NCBI RefSeq assembly: GCF_001640025.1
Contig: NC_031673.1
Location: forward strand, 682,001 to 746,000
DNA length: 64,000 bases
Origin: Sugiyamaella lignohabitans
Taxonomy: Eukaryota; Ascomycota; Dipodascomycetes; Dipodascales; Trichomonascaceae
Reading direction: 5' to 3'
Both the position numbers and the translations under genes were made by a program. The notes below the pieces were generated by a model. It did no database searches. It saw only the letters and a list, made by a program, of their open reading frames with translations, and was not told the origin of the DNA. Below, in pieces: positions 54,083 to 63,900 of this stretch. Each line of letters starts with the position of its first letter. Position 1 is the stretch's first letter.

Positions 54083-54234
54083 AGCGGGCCCACAGTCGAG
54101 TAATTTTGAATTTTCTATGCTAAACTAACAATGGTCTGCTCAGAGAAGTAAGAAAACAAATAATAATAAGTTAGAAGAACAAAATGAAGCAAGCGTGGGA
54201 GCCGGCCGTGTGCAATTTGGAGTCACTCACTCAT

Positions 54235-54729
54235 TTATTCGTCGTCGTCAGAAGGACCCTTGGAAGGCGATTGGACTTGGTTGTAGCCAGTGAAGGGGTT
54301 GGCGTTCTTCTCGGCAAGCTTCTCGTTGGCAGCCTCTTGCCATTCCTTGTTCATGGTGTGAGGTAGAGATGGAGACAACAATCTGATGGTGGTGAAAAGA
54401 GTAGCGGCGCCGAGAATCACTGCAGCAATGCCCTTAACAATTCTGCCGGCATCGCCAGGAGCGTGGATGGGCTTTCTGGGGCCCCAGGCACCGTAGGAAA
54501 TGTACCAAGCAGCACGCTTCTCGGCAACAGTCAACTCGGCCCACGAGCCCTTTTGTCTCTCGGCCAATTGAGCAACGATATCTGAACGCTCCTCCTCGCT
54601 CATAGCCTCCCAACGACTCTCAAGGTTAACCAAGGTAGGGTTAGAAATAGCGTGGGCTTGACGACGGGCCACTGGTGCAGCGGCACGAGCCAAGCTGGGT
54701 CTAGCAACAGATCTGAAACCACGAAGCAT
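54235..54729 (-). CDS. COX5: Cytochrome c oxidase subunit 5 (COX4 family)
   Basis: Nuclear-encoded inner-membrane subunit of complex IV, corresponding to yeast Cox5a/5b and mammalian COX4. The 164 residues begin with an Arg/Ala-rich presequence (MLRGFRSVARPSLARAAAPV). The matrix domain follows, with LVNLESRWEAMSEEERSDIV and GSWAELTVAEKRAAWYISYG, both characteristic, and then one transmembrane helix (IVKGIAAVILGAATLFTTI). The C-terminal intermembrane part contains EWQEAANEKLAEKNANPFTG. Only one copy is seen here, so the 5a/5b split does not apply from this window. The start codon sits two bases after a likely acceptor of a long 5'-UTR intron. Confidence 0.95.
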   Translation of the reverse strand: MLRGFRSVARPSLARAAAPVARRQAHAISNPTLVNLESRWEAMSEEERSDIVAQLAERQKGSWAELTVAEKRAAWYISYGAWGPRKPIHAPGDAGRIVKGIAAVILGAATLFTTIRLLSPSLPHTMNKEWQEAANEKLAEKNANPFTGYNQVQSPSKGPSDDDE

Positions 54730-54730
54730 T

Positions 54731-55542
54731 CTGGGATTCTGTTAGTACGGTTCTTTTTGAGGTGGGGGTCTGCCTCCGGCGGCTGGGGCTACGCCCCAGA
54801 CCCCGTGGCTCCTCTCGCTTCGCTCGAGTCGGGCGTCGGGGAGAAATGGAGTGTGGGCTTGGGGGTTTTTTGTTTTGATAGTGAAGTTGTTAAGGGGTGA
54901 GAGACAGCAGAAGTCATGAGATGAAAATGCTAATGAGAACCAGAACTGAACTGAAGACGAAAAAAAGAACTGGACTGAACTGAAATAACAGATAAACTGA
55001 AATAAAGCAACAGTCAGGTCAGACAGAACACAACTTAGCTCAACTGAGCTGGCTGAACTGAATACTGAGATTGCACAATCAGCTGAGGTAGCACCGAACA
55101 AATAGCAGGCTTGAATGAGAACAAGAGAGTCACTGTATTAAAGGAAGTCCTAATCACAACAGTCTCTACTCATTGTTCCACATAAGAGAACTAAATATGA
55201 AATTTCATGCTCAGGGTACAAGACTCTCGTGGTCCGGCATGAACTTCTAACCATTGCCCAATGGGATTGCTCGAGATCGAGTATGACAACTGAAATTTGA
55301 TTCACCGACTCGAGACCATCGTTACAAATGATTACCATACAAATAACATTATACCAACTATTGTCATAAACAATTGTCATCTATGACTTCTCTAAAACTC
55401 CAGTCCACTGTTCAAGCCATATCTATACTGAGCCAATCGAATACAAGATAACCTCACTGACTTATTCCTATTGACCCGCACGGATCCAACCCTGTTCTAT
55501 CCATTCTCGACACTTCTCTATTCGTATAAATCAATAACTTAC
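54731..55542 (-). other. Probable 5'-UTR intron of COX5 carrying a GC-rich element
   Basis: On the minus strand, GTACTAACAGAATCCCAG immediately precedes the COX5 ATG: a perfect TACTAAC branch site plus CAG acceptor. A good donor GTAAGTTA begins at 55542, preceded by an ATG-free pyrimidine/CA-rich leader. The predicted intron is 812 bases and contains the half element at 54772-54830. Donor choice is the weaker part. Confidence 0.55.
54772..54830. repeat. GC-rich element, single half (arm plus alpha hairpin)
   Basis: Arm loop TAC in TGGGGCTACGCCCCA, then the alpha hairpin CTCTCGCTTCGCTCGAGTC. It lies 43-101 bases upstream of the COX5 ATG on the other strand, within the probable 5'-UTR intron. 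Confidence 0.9.
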
Positions 55543-55747
55543 ATGATGTTTGGAGTCCACAAGTATGAAATGAGGGAAATTGTCCAGCGAGGTGATGGTG
55601 GTGATGTGATACAATGTGTTTTTGGCTACTATGAGTGGTAGTGGTGGTTATCATTTTTTTTGTATGGTTAATTCGTCGCGAGCTTGTTCAGCCGCGCGAT
55701 TTTAGATGCACCTGGTGAGCTGGTTCTCGCTTTCTATGTCGTGCAGG

Positions 55748-55752
55748 CCAAT
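55748..55752 (+). promoter_or_regulatory. Candidate HAP-complex CCAAT box for COX5
   Basis: CCAATCAG context, about 205 bases upstream of the proposed COX5 5'-UTR donor. Hap2/3/4/5 binding to CCAAT controls respiratory genes in budding yeasts. The link here is inference from position and gene class. Confidence 0.4.
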
Positions 55753-56158
55753 CAGAACAAAGTAAAAATTTCATTAGACATGCACTTCCACCCGCTGTTG
55801 TCATTTATAATCACCTGAGAATCCTTTACATGCATATGACCCCACACCCGCTCCGTCGATATATCGTCGACATAAGCATATGTGGTACGGAACCGGACGT
55901 ATAAAACTAACGACTTTCTAACAGGAGAATTAGCGGTCTTTGAACAAGTAAATTTTATTTCCTATCGATTTATAAACTCAATTTGCGGTTTTTTTTCACC
56001 TCTTCCTTGAGAAATTGGTCTTGACTCGGTTTATAATTGTCTACTTGATTTCTTTGTAGGTATATATTATTTCTATTACATTACTATTACAATTACTACT
56101 GTTATTAATATTATTCAAGGCGTCTCTAAAGCGAGCATTGGAGGTCAGTTGAGTAGAA

Positions 56159-56383
56159 ATGCCTCATACCGTTCTACCCTGCGAAATCGAGTGTCCTCCG
56201 GATTACTTGTTTGCCTTGTGGCCGCAATCCGGCCCAGATCATTTAGAAATAAAATCTAAAATCAACCAACTGGTCTATCAAAACCTTATTATCACAACGT
56301 ATTTATGGCCTGATGTTTATTTCTATTATGTATCCTGTCGAGACTCTATTTGGGTATTAGTACTGGTCTGTGCTCAGGGGTAA
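56159..56383 (+). CDS. Doubtful small ORF, 74 residues
   Basis: ATG-started frame (MPHTVLPCEIECPPDYLFAL) preceded by about 200 bases that look like a promoter and leader: TATAAA-like sites and pyrimidine runs. The protein is hydrophobic towards its C terminus (YLWPDVYFYYV) with no domain I recognise. A half GC-rich element starts 81 bases after the stop, as it does behind several real genes here. It could be an unannotated short gene, a first exon, or chance. Confidence 0.22.
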   Translation: MPHTVLPCEIECPPDYLFALWPQSGPDHLEIKSKINQLVYQNLIITTYLWPDVYFYYVSCRDSIWVLVLVCAQG

Positions 56384-56463
56384 TCGTCCGACAAATCCGT
56401 ATTTTTACCCTAACCTAGACATTTATATGTGTCTGGGTGTGTATTTTGCCGGATTATTAGGTC

Positions 56464-56524
56464 TGCCTCCGGCGGCTGGGGCTCCGCCCCAGGCCCTGGT
56501 TGCTCCTCTCGCTTCGCTCGAGTC
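56464..56524. repeat. GC-rich element, single half (arm plus alpha hairpin)
   Basis: Arm with TGGGGCTCCGCCCCA and alpha hairpin CTCTCGCTTCGCTCGAGTC, followed by spacer-like GGCGTGGGGCCGTCC. In non-coding DNA downstream of the doubtful small ORF. Confidence 0.88.
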
Positions 56525-57845
56525 CGGCGTGGGGCCGTCCGGACTTCGGGGATTTCGTCAATTGGGCGATGAAGACCGACCAAAACTGTAACGAAATCAA
56601 ATGTCACTTTGCTGTTTAGCTCTAAACAACTTAGACTTGGATGACTTAGTCCAGAAGAAAAAATAAAATTGATAAACCCCCTGGAACTATAATTGTTACT
56701 CATCAAATATCCCACGATATCCAGATGGTCCTCCTAGTTATTGGATAACTGACAACAGTCAGGACCCGAAGAACATGGCAGCTACGAACTTTGGGGGGGG
56801 ACAGTCTCTAAACACCGGGTAACTTCTGAGGCCTCCAACTCATACATACCGTGTCAAATACTTCCTTTTTCTTCCTTAGTATTCCTAATTCCGCCTAATT
56901 CATTAAAGTTGAGCTTTCCTTGATCATCTCTCAAAATTTATTGACAAGTCACTGAATCCCTCAGAAATATAAAGAGAAGTTAGTACATGAAATGCAACGT
57001 GATATATGAAAAAGCAGCTGGTATGGAATGTCGAGTCCAAAACATTTAGCCGATTGGATGGATATCCAGATACAATCTTGTATTTCCAGCTTGTAGCATT
57101 CAATTCTACCTCTAGATTAATATTTCTAGTCATATGGCGAATCGCGAGCGAAAAGTCGGATCCTTACCACCAGGTAACCAGCGCCTACCCCTGAGGGATC
57201 GGCAAAAAGCACTTATTATCCCGGTATTAACATGGCGATCAATTCATTTAGCCCAGTCAAATTCAACAGACCTTTCTTCAATTCTGATTAAAATAAAATA
57301 ACTGGTTTCAATCAGACTATTATTACTACAAAGGACTCTTTATCTCAGAATTCAGAAAATAAGTTTAGAAAATGGTAGATCCCGTTATATGTATAAAGCG
57401 GGATAGGTGTGCTAAAATTCGTGACACCGGTCGGTTATTAGATAGTAATTGGCAAGCGATTAAGAGGGCTACTAATACGGTAATTGTTATAATTGATTAT
57501 AAATTACAATAAGACCAGGTGGAATTTGACATTTCTGGTCTATAGCTTATTTATTTTCACTTTATCCAATAGCTAATATGCAACCCAGATAACCAGTACA
57601 ATATATATAGTTGATTACAAAAGTATAAGAAAAATATAGTCCAATTGGCCATTGAGACAAAACAAAGTCTTATAAAAGTAAAGAATGATAACCATTGAGC
57701 GACAAAAGCCAGCGTTGATGTTGGGCTCGACATGCAGGTCGTGCAAATCAGTCTGGCACAGGGCACATTCTCTATCAGAGCACCAGACTATGAACAAAGA
57801 TTACTCGAGCAATCGTAAGTAAATGGTACAAAATCGAGAGCAAAG

Positions 57846-57897
57846 CCCGCGAAGCGAGAACAACGGGGTCTGAGGCAGCGCCCCAGCCGCCGGAGGC
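57846..57897. repeat. GC-rich element, half copy with shortened inner hairpin
   Basis: Inner part CCCGCGAAGCGAGAACAACG and an arm containing CTGAGGCAGCGCCCCAG, where one stem pair is lost (GAGGC against GCCCC). A decaying copy in a long intergenic region. Confidence 0.82.
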
Positions 57898-57918
57898 AGA
57901 CCGAGTCCAGCTATCTCC

Positions 57919-57968
57919 GCATGACGTCCCCCAGTTCACGCCTCGATATTGGCATTTCCAGCTGGCAG
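57919..57968. repeat. Diverged direct repeat, copy 1
   Basis: About 50 bp shared with 58511-58562: GCATGACGTCCCCCAGTTCA, then CGCC, then ATTGGCATTTCCAGCTGGCA. About 80 percent alike by eye. Copies are about 590 bp apart in the same orientation. Confidence 0.65.
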
Positions 57969-58015
57969 TATGGACCCAAGACGAATATCCAGACTACTAT
58001 CTCCAGCTGATCTGG

Positions 58016-58150
58016 CAGAGGATCTGGGATGGATGTAGTTGACTCGACATGGGTGTACCCGACTAAAATATCTGATCGTGCAGAGGATCTGGCGTGGATG
58101 TAGTTGACTCGACATGGCTTACCCGACTATGGAGTTGACTTACCCGACTA
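58016..58150. repeat. Imperfect tandem repeat, about 65-bp period
   Basis: Two copies of about 50 bp (58016-58065 and 58081-58129) sharing CAGAGGATCTGG, GGATGTAGTTGACTCGACAT and CCCGACTA, plus a third partial copy GAGTTGACTTACCCGACTA ending at 58150. Confidence 0.75.
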
Positions 58151-58510
58151 ATGTCTCCATATGGTCGAATTCAATCAGTATTTCCTTTGGTATCAGACTC
58201 TCGATATTTCTTAATAAGTTTCTGAATTCCTCTGAGCGAGGAAATTAAAATAAATAAAAATTTGAATAAAAAAATAAAATATTTCCCAAATTATAAAATT
58301 GAGGGGTTACCCGGAGTATAAATCAGTAGCTTAAAGCTGGGTAATACTGAAAACAAAAGTCCCATTGGTGGTAGGGCACTTAAATAGCTTCGATAAGCAC
58401 ATCCAAAAAGTAGTTAGTAGAAATCAGAGAGTAGCAGCTCAACGGCAAACATTCGCGGAATTGTGGTTTCTAAACCCGGGGAACAAACCACCCAGTTCCT
58501 GCTGGCGGGA

Positions 58511-58562
58511 AGCACGTGACTTTCCCCAGTTCACGCCTTAATGTTGGCATTTCCAGCGGCAG
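58511..58562. repeat. Diverged direct repeat, copy 2, with a CACGTGA site
   Basis: Second copy of the 57919-57968 sequence (CCAGTTCACGCC, then TTGGCATTTCCAGC). At its left edge TGACGTC of copy 1 is replaced by CACGTGA (58513-58519), a Cbf1/Met4-type site, about 480 bases before the permease ATG. Confidence 0.65.
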
Positions 58563-58675
58563 GGAGCCGTCGAGCGGTTAGGTTTACTGATAAGCATCGG
58601 ACGCCGGTTGCGACCATGCGGAAAAAAAAAGTCAATTCAATCGTGGATAAAATACCAGTAGCAAGGCCAAGCACC

Positions 58676-58734
58676 GACTCGAGCGAAGCGAGAGGAGCCA
58701 TGGGGTCTGGGGCAGAGCCCCAGCTGCCGGAGGC
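58676..58734. repeat. GC-rich element, single half (alpha hairpin plus arm)
   Basis: Alpha hairpin GACTCGAGCGAAGCGAGAG and arm with loop AGA; the outer end reads AGCTGCCGGAGGC (one change). Located 265 bases upstream of the permease start. Confidence 0.88.
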
Positions 58735-58998
58735 ATTTCCCCGGATATTTTCCGGCCATTGGGGACGGATTGATTTTGGCAAGGCACAGATAACGCAACA
58801 ACATGTGACCAGGAATATGCAAGATAAGAATCGCAGGTAATTTCGTAATAAATGTGGAAGAGTTATATAACAGTTGACCATCGCTCTTTTGACTAATACA
58901 TTTTAAGGATCTGATTTCATGGCAAGTCGGCCGGTTTTTACTTGATCTGTTTATTTTGGGTTTGTAATTGTGGACCAATTTCGTCAGAAGGAGGTGAA

Positions 58999-60726
58999 AT
59001 GGCTTCTGAGACGAGTAGCTTGCTTAGTCGGCAGACAGGCTCGCAGCAGCATCTGGAAGTTGGTGCCGTTTCTAATCACGCCAATATTAATCGTGGAAAT
59101 AATAGCAACGCCAGTGGTAATTCGAGTGACAGTGGCAAGGGCAATGGAAATAGCAACGGGAAACTGTACAGAGAAGACCATATGGAAGAGGAATTCGATA
59201 CTCAGACAATAGCTTCATACGATAGTGTGTATAATAGTGATATTGATAATGGAGTGCCTTTTGATCCAGAACATGGCCATGCTCATAGAAAAACACTGGG
59301 AATCCCTACTGCGACATTCCTGATGCTGAATAAAATGATTGGAACTGGAATTTTCAGTATTCCCTCGTCGGTTTATGAGTTGACAGGCTCGGTAGGCTGG
59401 AGTCTTGTTCTGTGGATCTTTGGCGGGCTGATCGCTTACTCGGGTCTCAATGTGTACCTGGAATTCGGAGTGGAAATCCCTAAATCAGGATCGGAAAAGA
59501 ACTACCTCGAAAGAGTATTCCGAAGACCCAAACATTTGGCTCTTGTGACGTTTGCAGTTTCGTATCTTTGTTTGAGTCACTCGACCAGCAATTCATATGC
59601 GTTTGGCTTGTATATCCAGCTGGCAGCTGGAGTTAAAGAAACAAGTGAGAGTTATACTCGAGTGATTGCTGTGATTACGGTATTATCATGCATCCTGCTT
59701 CATGGAATATTCCCCAGAGCAGGCAGATATTTATTTAATGCGCTGGGATTCTTTAAAGTGGTTGTTCTTGGTATCATCACCATGAGCGGGTTTCTGGTTC
59801 TTATTGGAGCTATTAAACTGGACAATCCCCCAGACAATTTCACCAACATGTTCCAGAACGACGGAATGGGCGGTGATGTATACAGCATATCAATCGCATT
59901 GCTACGAGTGTTTTTCTCGTACCGAGGATGGGACAATTGTAACACAGTTATGGGCGAGATTAGGAACCCTGCTCATACAATGGGTATTGCTGGTCCACTT
60001 GCTATTGGAATGGTGATGTTTTTCTACTGTTTCTGCAACATTGCGTATTTTGCCGTGGTATCGAAGCAAGAAATCGCTGATTCAGGAGTCATTGTTGCTG
60101 GCAAGTTCTGTCAGATCATTTTCGGAGACTCCGTAGCTGCCCGAGTACTACCATTTTTCATTGCCCTTTCAAACCTGGGAAATATCCTTGTAGTGAGCTA
60201 TGCAGCTTCGCGAGTGACTGCCGAGCTTGGAAAACACTATCTGATTCCATTCTCGCCCATTATCTCTTCATACAAACCATTCAACACGCCATTTGTCGGA
60301 TTACTGATGCACGCCAGTCTGACTGTCATTCTTCTTGTGGTACCTCCACCCGGACGAGTGTACGAGTTTGTTGTCGACCTGTCGACATACCCCATCACAT
60401 TCATATCATTTTCAGTAACGGCAGGACTTATCTACCTCCAATTCAACCGAGTCAAGGAGAACTGGGGCAACAAACCCGGCAGCTACCATGCCCCATTGTA
60501 CCATTCAGTAGCATACCTACTCACAAACCTGTTCCTCATCATTGTCCCCTGGATCCCTCCTCCCTACGAGCTCAAACCCGGCTCGTTCCCCTACTACGCG
60601 GTCCCACTCGGCGGTATCATCATCATGACCGCCGGACCTCTTTACTGGCTCCACTGGCGCAACTCGGAAAACGCTGCCCGCCTCGACGCCGAGATCGAAA
60701 AAGGGCTCTACCTCCAAACGAGCTAA
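58999..60726 (+). CDS. MUP1: Methionine permease-like transporter (Mup1 family)
   Basis: Plasma-membrane amino-acid transporter of the LAT-type APC branch that includes yeast Mup1/Mup3. The 575-residue protein has a hydrophilic N-terminal tail of about 95 residues (Ser/Asn/Gly-rich, with an acidic patch EEEFDTQ), then about 12 transmembrane segments. TM1 carries the substrate-binding GTGIFSIPSSV loop (MLNKMIGTGIFSIPSSVYEL). Other blocks: GGLIAYSGLNVYLEFGVEIP, IALLRVFFSYRGWDNCNTVM, and LSTYPITFISFSVTAGLIYL. The frame is open upstream to 58942, but the first ATG in good context is 58999 (MASETSSLLSRQ). A CACGTGA site upstream suits sulphur-amino-acid control by Cbf1/Met4. The substrate is inferred from family resemblance. 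Confidence 0.87.
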   Translation: MASETSSLLSRQTGSQQHLEVGAVSNHANINRGNNSNASGNSSDSGKGNGNSNGKLYREDHMEEEFDTQTIASYDSVYNSDIDNGVPFDPEHGHAHRKTLGIPTATFLMLNKMIGTGIFSIPSSVYELTGSVGWSLVLWIFGGLIAYSGLNVYLEFGVEIPKSGSEKNYLERVFRRPKHLALVTFAVSYLCLSHSTSNSYAFGLYIQLAAGVKETSESYTRVIAVITVLSCILLHGIFPRAGRYLFNALGFFKVVVLGIITMSGFLVLIGAIKLDNPPDNFTNMFQNDGMGGDVYSISIALLRVFFSYRGWDNCNTVMGEIRNPAHTMGIAGPLAIGMVMFFYCFCNIAYFAVVSKQEIADSGVIVAGKFCQIIFGDSVAARVLPFFIALSNLGNILVVSYAASRVTAELGKHYLIPFSPIISSYKPFNTPFVGLLMHASLTVILLVVPPPGRVYEFVVDLSTYPITFISFSVTAGLIYLQFNRVKENWGNKPGSYHAPLYHSVAYLLTNLFLIIVPWIPPPYELKPGSFPYYAVPLGGIIIMTAGPLYWLHWRNSENAARLDAEIEKGLYLQTS

Positions 60727-60772
60727 TGACCTTTATAGACTATGCATTTGTTTTACTTCCAGATGGGGTACT

Positions 60773-60908
60773 GCCTCCGGCGGCTGGGGCTCTGCCCCAG
60801 ACCCCGCTGCTCCTCTCGCTCCGCTCGAGTCGTTCCGTCGACGGTCCCAGCTATCTCCTGCGAAGCAGGAGCTACGGGGTCTGGGGCAGAGCCCCAGCCG
60901 CCGGAGGC
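60773..60908. repeat. GC-rich palindromic element, full copy (alpha left, beta right)
   Basis: Arms with loops TCT and AGA, alpha hairpin CTCTCGCTCCGCTCGAGTC, spacer CGTCGACGGTCCCAGC, beta hairpin CTCCTGCGAAGCAGGAG. Both arms and the beta stem pair perfectly. It sits between the convergent stops of the permease and PAS-kinase genes, 47 bases after the first. Confidence 0.93.
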
Positions 60909-60983
60909 ACGGTGAGAGTTCGTGAAATGCATTATATTGTCGGTTATATAACAATAATCGTAATAAATAAGCTATGAGTGGTG

Positions 60984-63900
60984 CTAGTTTTGCAGCCACT
61001 CGTGCTCCCAGATGGTGTGGATGTTGGGTCTGTTTCGGATGTCGCGCTCGAGGATCTTTTGGATCAGGTCGACACAGGACTCGCTGGGGATGTATGGCAG
61101 ACGCAGGTCGCCTTCCATGATCTCGTCCACGTTGTAGAACGGGTTCTCTTTGTACATGATGGTATACAGGAGGATGCCGAGAGCCCATACGTCCTGTGGC
61201 TTTCCTTCGTAGGGCATGCCACTCAGCACTTCGGGTGCTGCGTAGTCTATAGTGCCCACAAATACGTCAAAAGGACCCTGTCTTGTAAGTGCAGCGCTAC
61301 CGAAATCAATCAACTTGACGTCACCATGCTCGTCGACAATGATATTCTCGTCTTTGATGTCTCGGTGGATGATTCCGTGCGTGTGTAGATGAACCACGGC
61401 AGATGTCACTTGCTTGAACATCTGTCTACACTCCTCAACCGGCATGTCTGGCTTGAGTTCGATCAGATCAAACAGATCGGTCCCAGGATTGCCGTGCCGC
61501 TCCATCTCAATGTGATAGTATAAGTCGTCTTCGAAGAAATCGATCAAACGTACAATGTTCTTATGTGGTAATGCGTTTAGATTGTTCATGATTTTGATTT
61601 CGTTAGGAATGGTTCCTAGTTTTCTGTCTCGTGTCCAGGTATCTACAAGAATGCGCTCCTTGATCACACACTTCAGAACCACCACGTCTTTGGGCTCAAC
61701 TGGGTATTGCACCAACAACACCTTACCATAGGCCCCTTCTCCCAGCTTCTGAACAATGTTGAAATCTTTCAGACTTTTCTGTCTTCGTCGGGCACCAATT
61801 TCTACAGGTGGTCGTCTGTTGGTTGTGGAAAGAGCATCTGGTACAGCCTGGTTCTTCTTAGCTGGTGGTTTACTACCGTCTGTCTCGTGGCCATTCTTGT
61901 CGTTGGTTTCTGAGGATGACAATTGAGCATCAGACTGTTCAGCTGCTTTAGGCGTGACAAGACTGTCCTCACTGTCCATAGGAGTCAGTGTATTACTCTC
62001 GGCACTGACACTTTCTCCACTTCCAGCAGTGCTGCTACGACTGTTGGACGAAGAGCCACCACCGCTTCCAGATTTCTTGAGATTGGCCCGGTATTCGAGC
62101 ACATTGTCAAGGAGCGATAGTTGAGAAGGCATCTCATATTCGGAATGAAGACCCTGGATATCACGCGAGTAACTGACCCACAGTGCAAAATGCGTGTTAG
62201 ATACCACTCGCAATTGAATATCAACGTGAATGTGTGAGCCTTGTAATGTCACAGCACAGATATCGGTAACTGGATACAACCGTGGCAAGTCTCCATCATT
62301 CGTTTGATTCGGGTCTAAAGCAGCCACTTTACGGAAAGCCTGCTCGGGAATCACCAATCCTATTGGTAATGGATTGCCATCTGTACCCAGTTGATAGCTG
62401 GCAAAAACCTTTTCCAGGTAGTCAGTGAACCTGGGGATAATGCTAGTGACGGGTGCTCCCCTCAAAACCTTGTTACTGTCTCTTCCATATCCCAGTAAAG
62501 TACCTACAAAATACTCATTATAGTCAACAACAGTGCACCAGCGGTCAATAACAATTACTCCGGCCATGAGCGGCATCGATGTAATGGAGATCTCAGCAGT
62601 GGCTTCAAAATCATCGTACGACTTGAGTTTGGCGAAACACGGCATATTAGCCGAGTGGGCTTGCACCGTGTGGTATTTGTATCCTGGGAAATCGGCGTTC
62701 CATTTCTCCAAAGACTCGACATCAATATCACTCAACCCGGGAATCAGGTCCTTGAGTGACATTTCCCTAAGTTTGGGCTCGTCTTCTGGCAGTGTCAGTT
62801 GTGGGGTGAATATTTTGTAGTTATCACCAGTTATACTCAACAGTTTCCAGTCCAGTGTAGACACTTTCAAATAAATTTTATCGGCAATGACTTCATTAAG
62901 AACCCAGGAAATAAACCCATTATGACTTCGAACCCAGAAACTAGCCAGACTGTGGATTCCATTTGACTTGACTATAGGCAGAATATGGCCACAGATAAAT
63001 ACAGATTTGGGCTGGCCGCCGTTCAACCCGTTATTAATAATATTCTCGACATACTGTCCATAGTTGTCCTCGAGAATATCGAAAATCGACCGTTTTTTCA
63101 AGTCTACCTGAGACAGGCCCAGCAGCAGACAGGCCATGTCGTTTGCAGACAGAATTTTATATGGGCTTTTAAATTCGGTAGTAAACACCGAGTAGTTGGA
63201 TGCGTATTTTGACGAAATGGGTTGAACTGGCGTGATATTGACACTGCTGCTGTTGTTGCCTTGAGCCGAAGACGGCAGAATAGCCAGGTTCAAGGTCGAC
63301 ACCGAGTTAGTGATAGATGCAAAATTGACTGTTGAGTGGCCTCGTTGAAACACCAGCGGTCGTGGCATGTCGATATAAGCCATTGACAACGCACTCAACA
63401 GCTGGTTCTGAAGCTGTGGCGATGATTCACCAAGACCAGCAGCCACTCGTTTCTTTTTAGCTGATTCCAGATCAAGAACTGCTCGCAAATCCGTACTACC
63501 ACTGGTGGCTCCAATACTAGGAGTAGCACCACCAGTTACCCCGCTGCCAATAGCAGCAATGGATCCAGTAGTATTGACCACAGGACTTCCCTGGAGAATC
63601 AGCGGTGGATTCGATACCGACCGAGGCATGGTACTGCTCCAGCCAGCTCCACCATGCGAATCAATAGGTACTGGCAGCAACTCGGCCGCCTCATCAAGCA
63701 GAGCAGAAAACGCGTCCAAATGCTCATTGACCAGATTACTATTTAACTGACCACCATTAGCCGCGGTTTTCAGCGACGAGCTCGTGAGATTACCGAGAAT
63801 CGACAATGTCGCTGTAGACGCCGACCCATGTAAACTACCAAAAGCCTGGTCGGCCATGAGCAGCTGATTCAATGATAAAATATTCGGCTGTTTCTGTTGT

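Larger units (their letters stand above)
55543..58998. other. Long intergenic region between COX5 and the permease gene
   Basis: About 3.4 kb with COX5 promoter sequence on the left and permease promoter on the right. It contains GC-rich halves (56464, 57846, 58676), a doubtful small ORF (56159), tandem repeats (58016) and a diverged pair of direct repeats (57919 and 58511). No transposase or long coding frame is visible. Confidence 0.45.
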
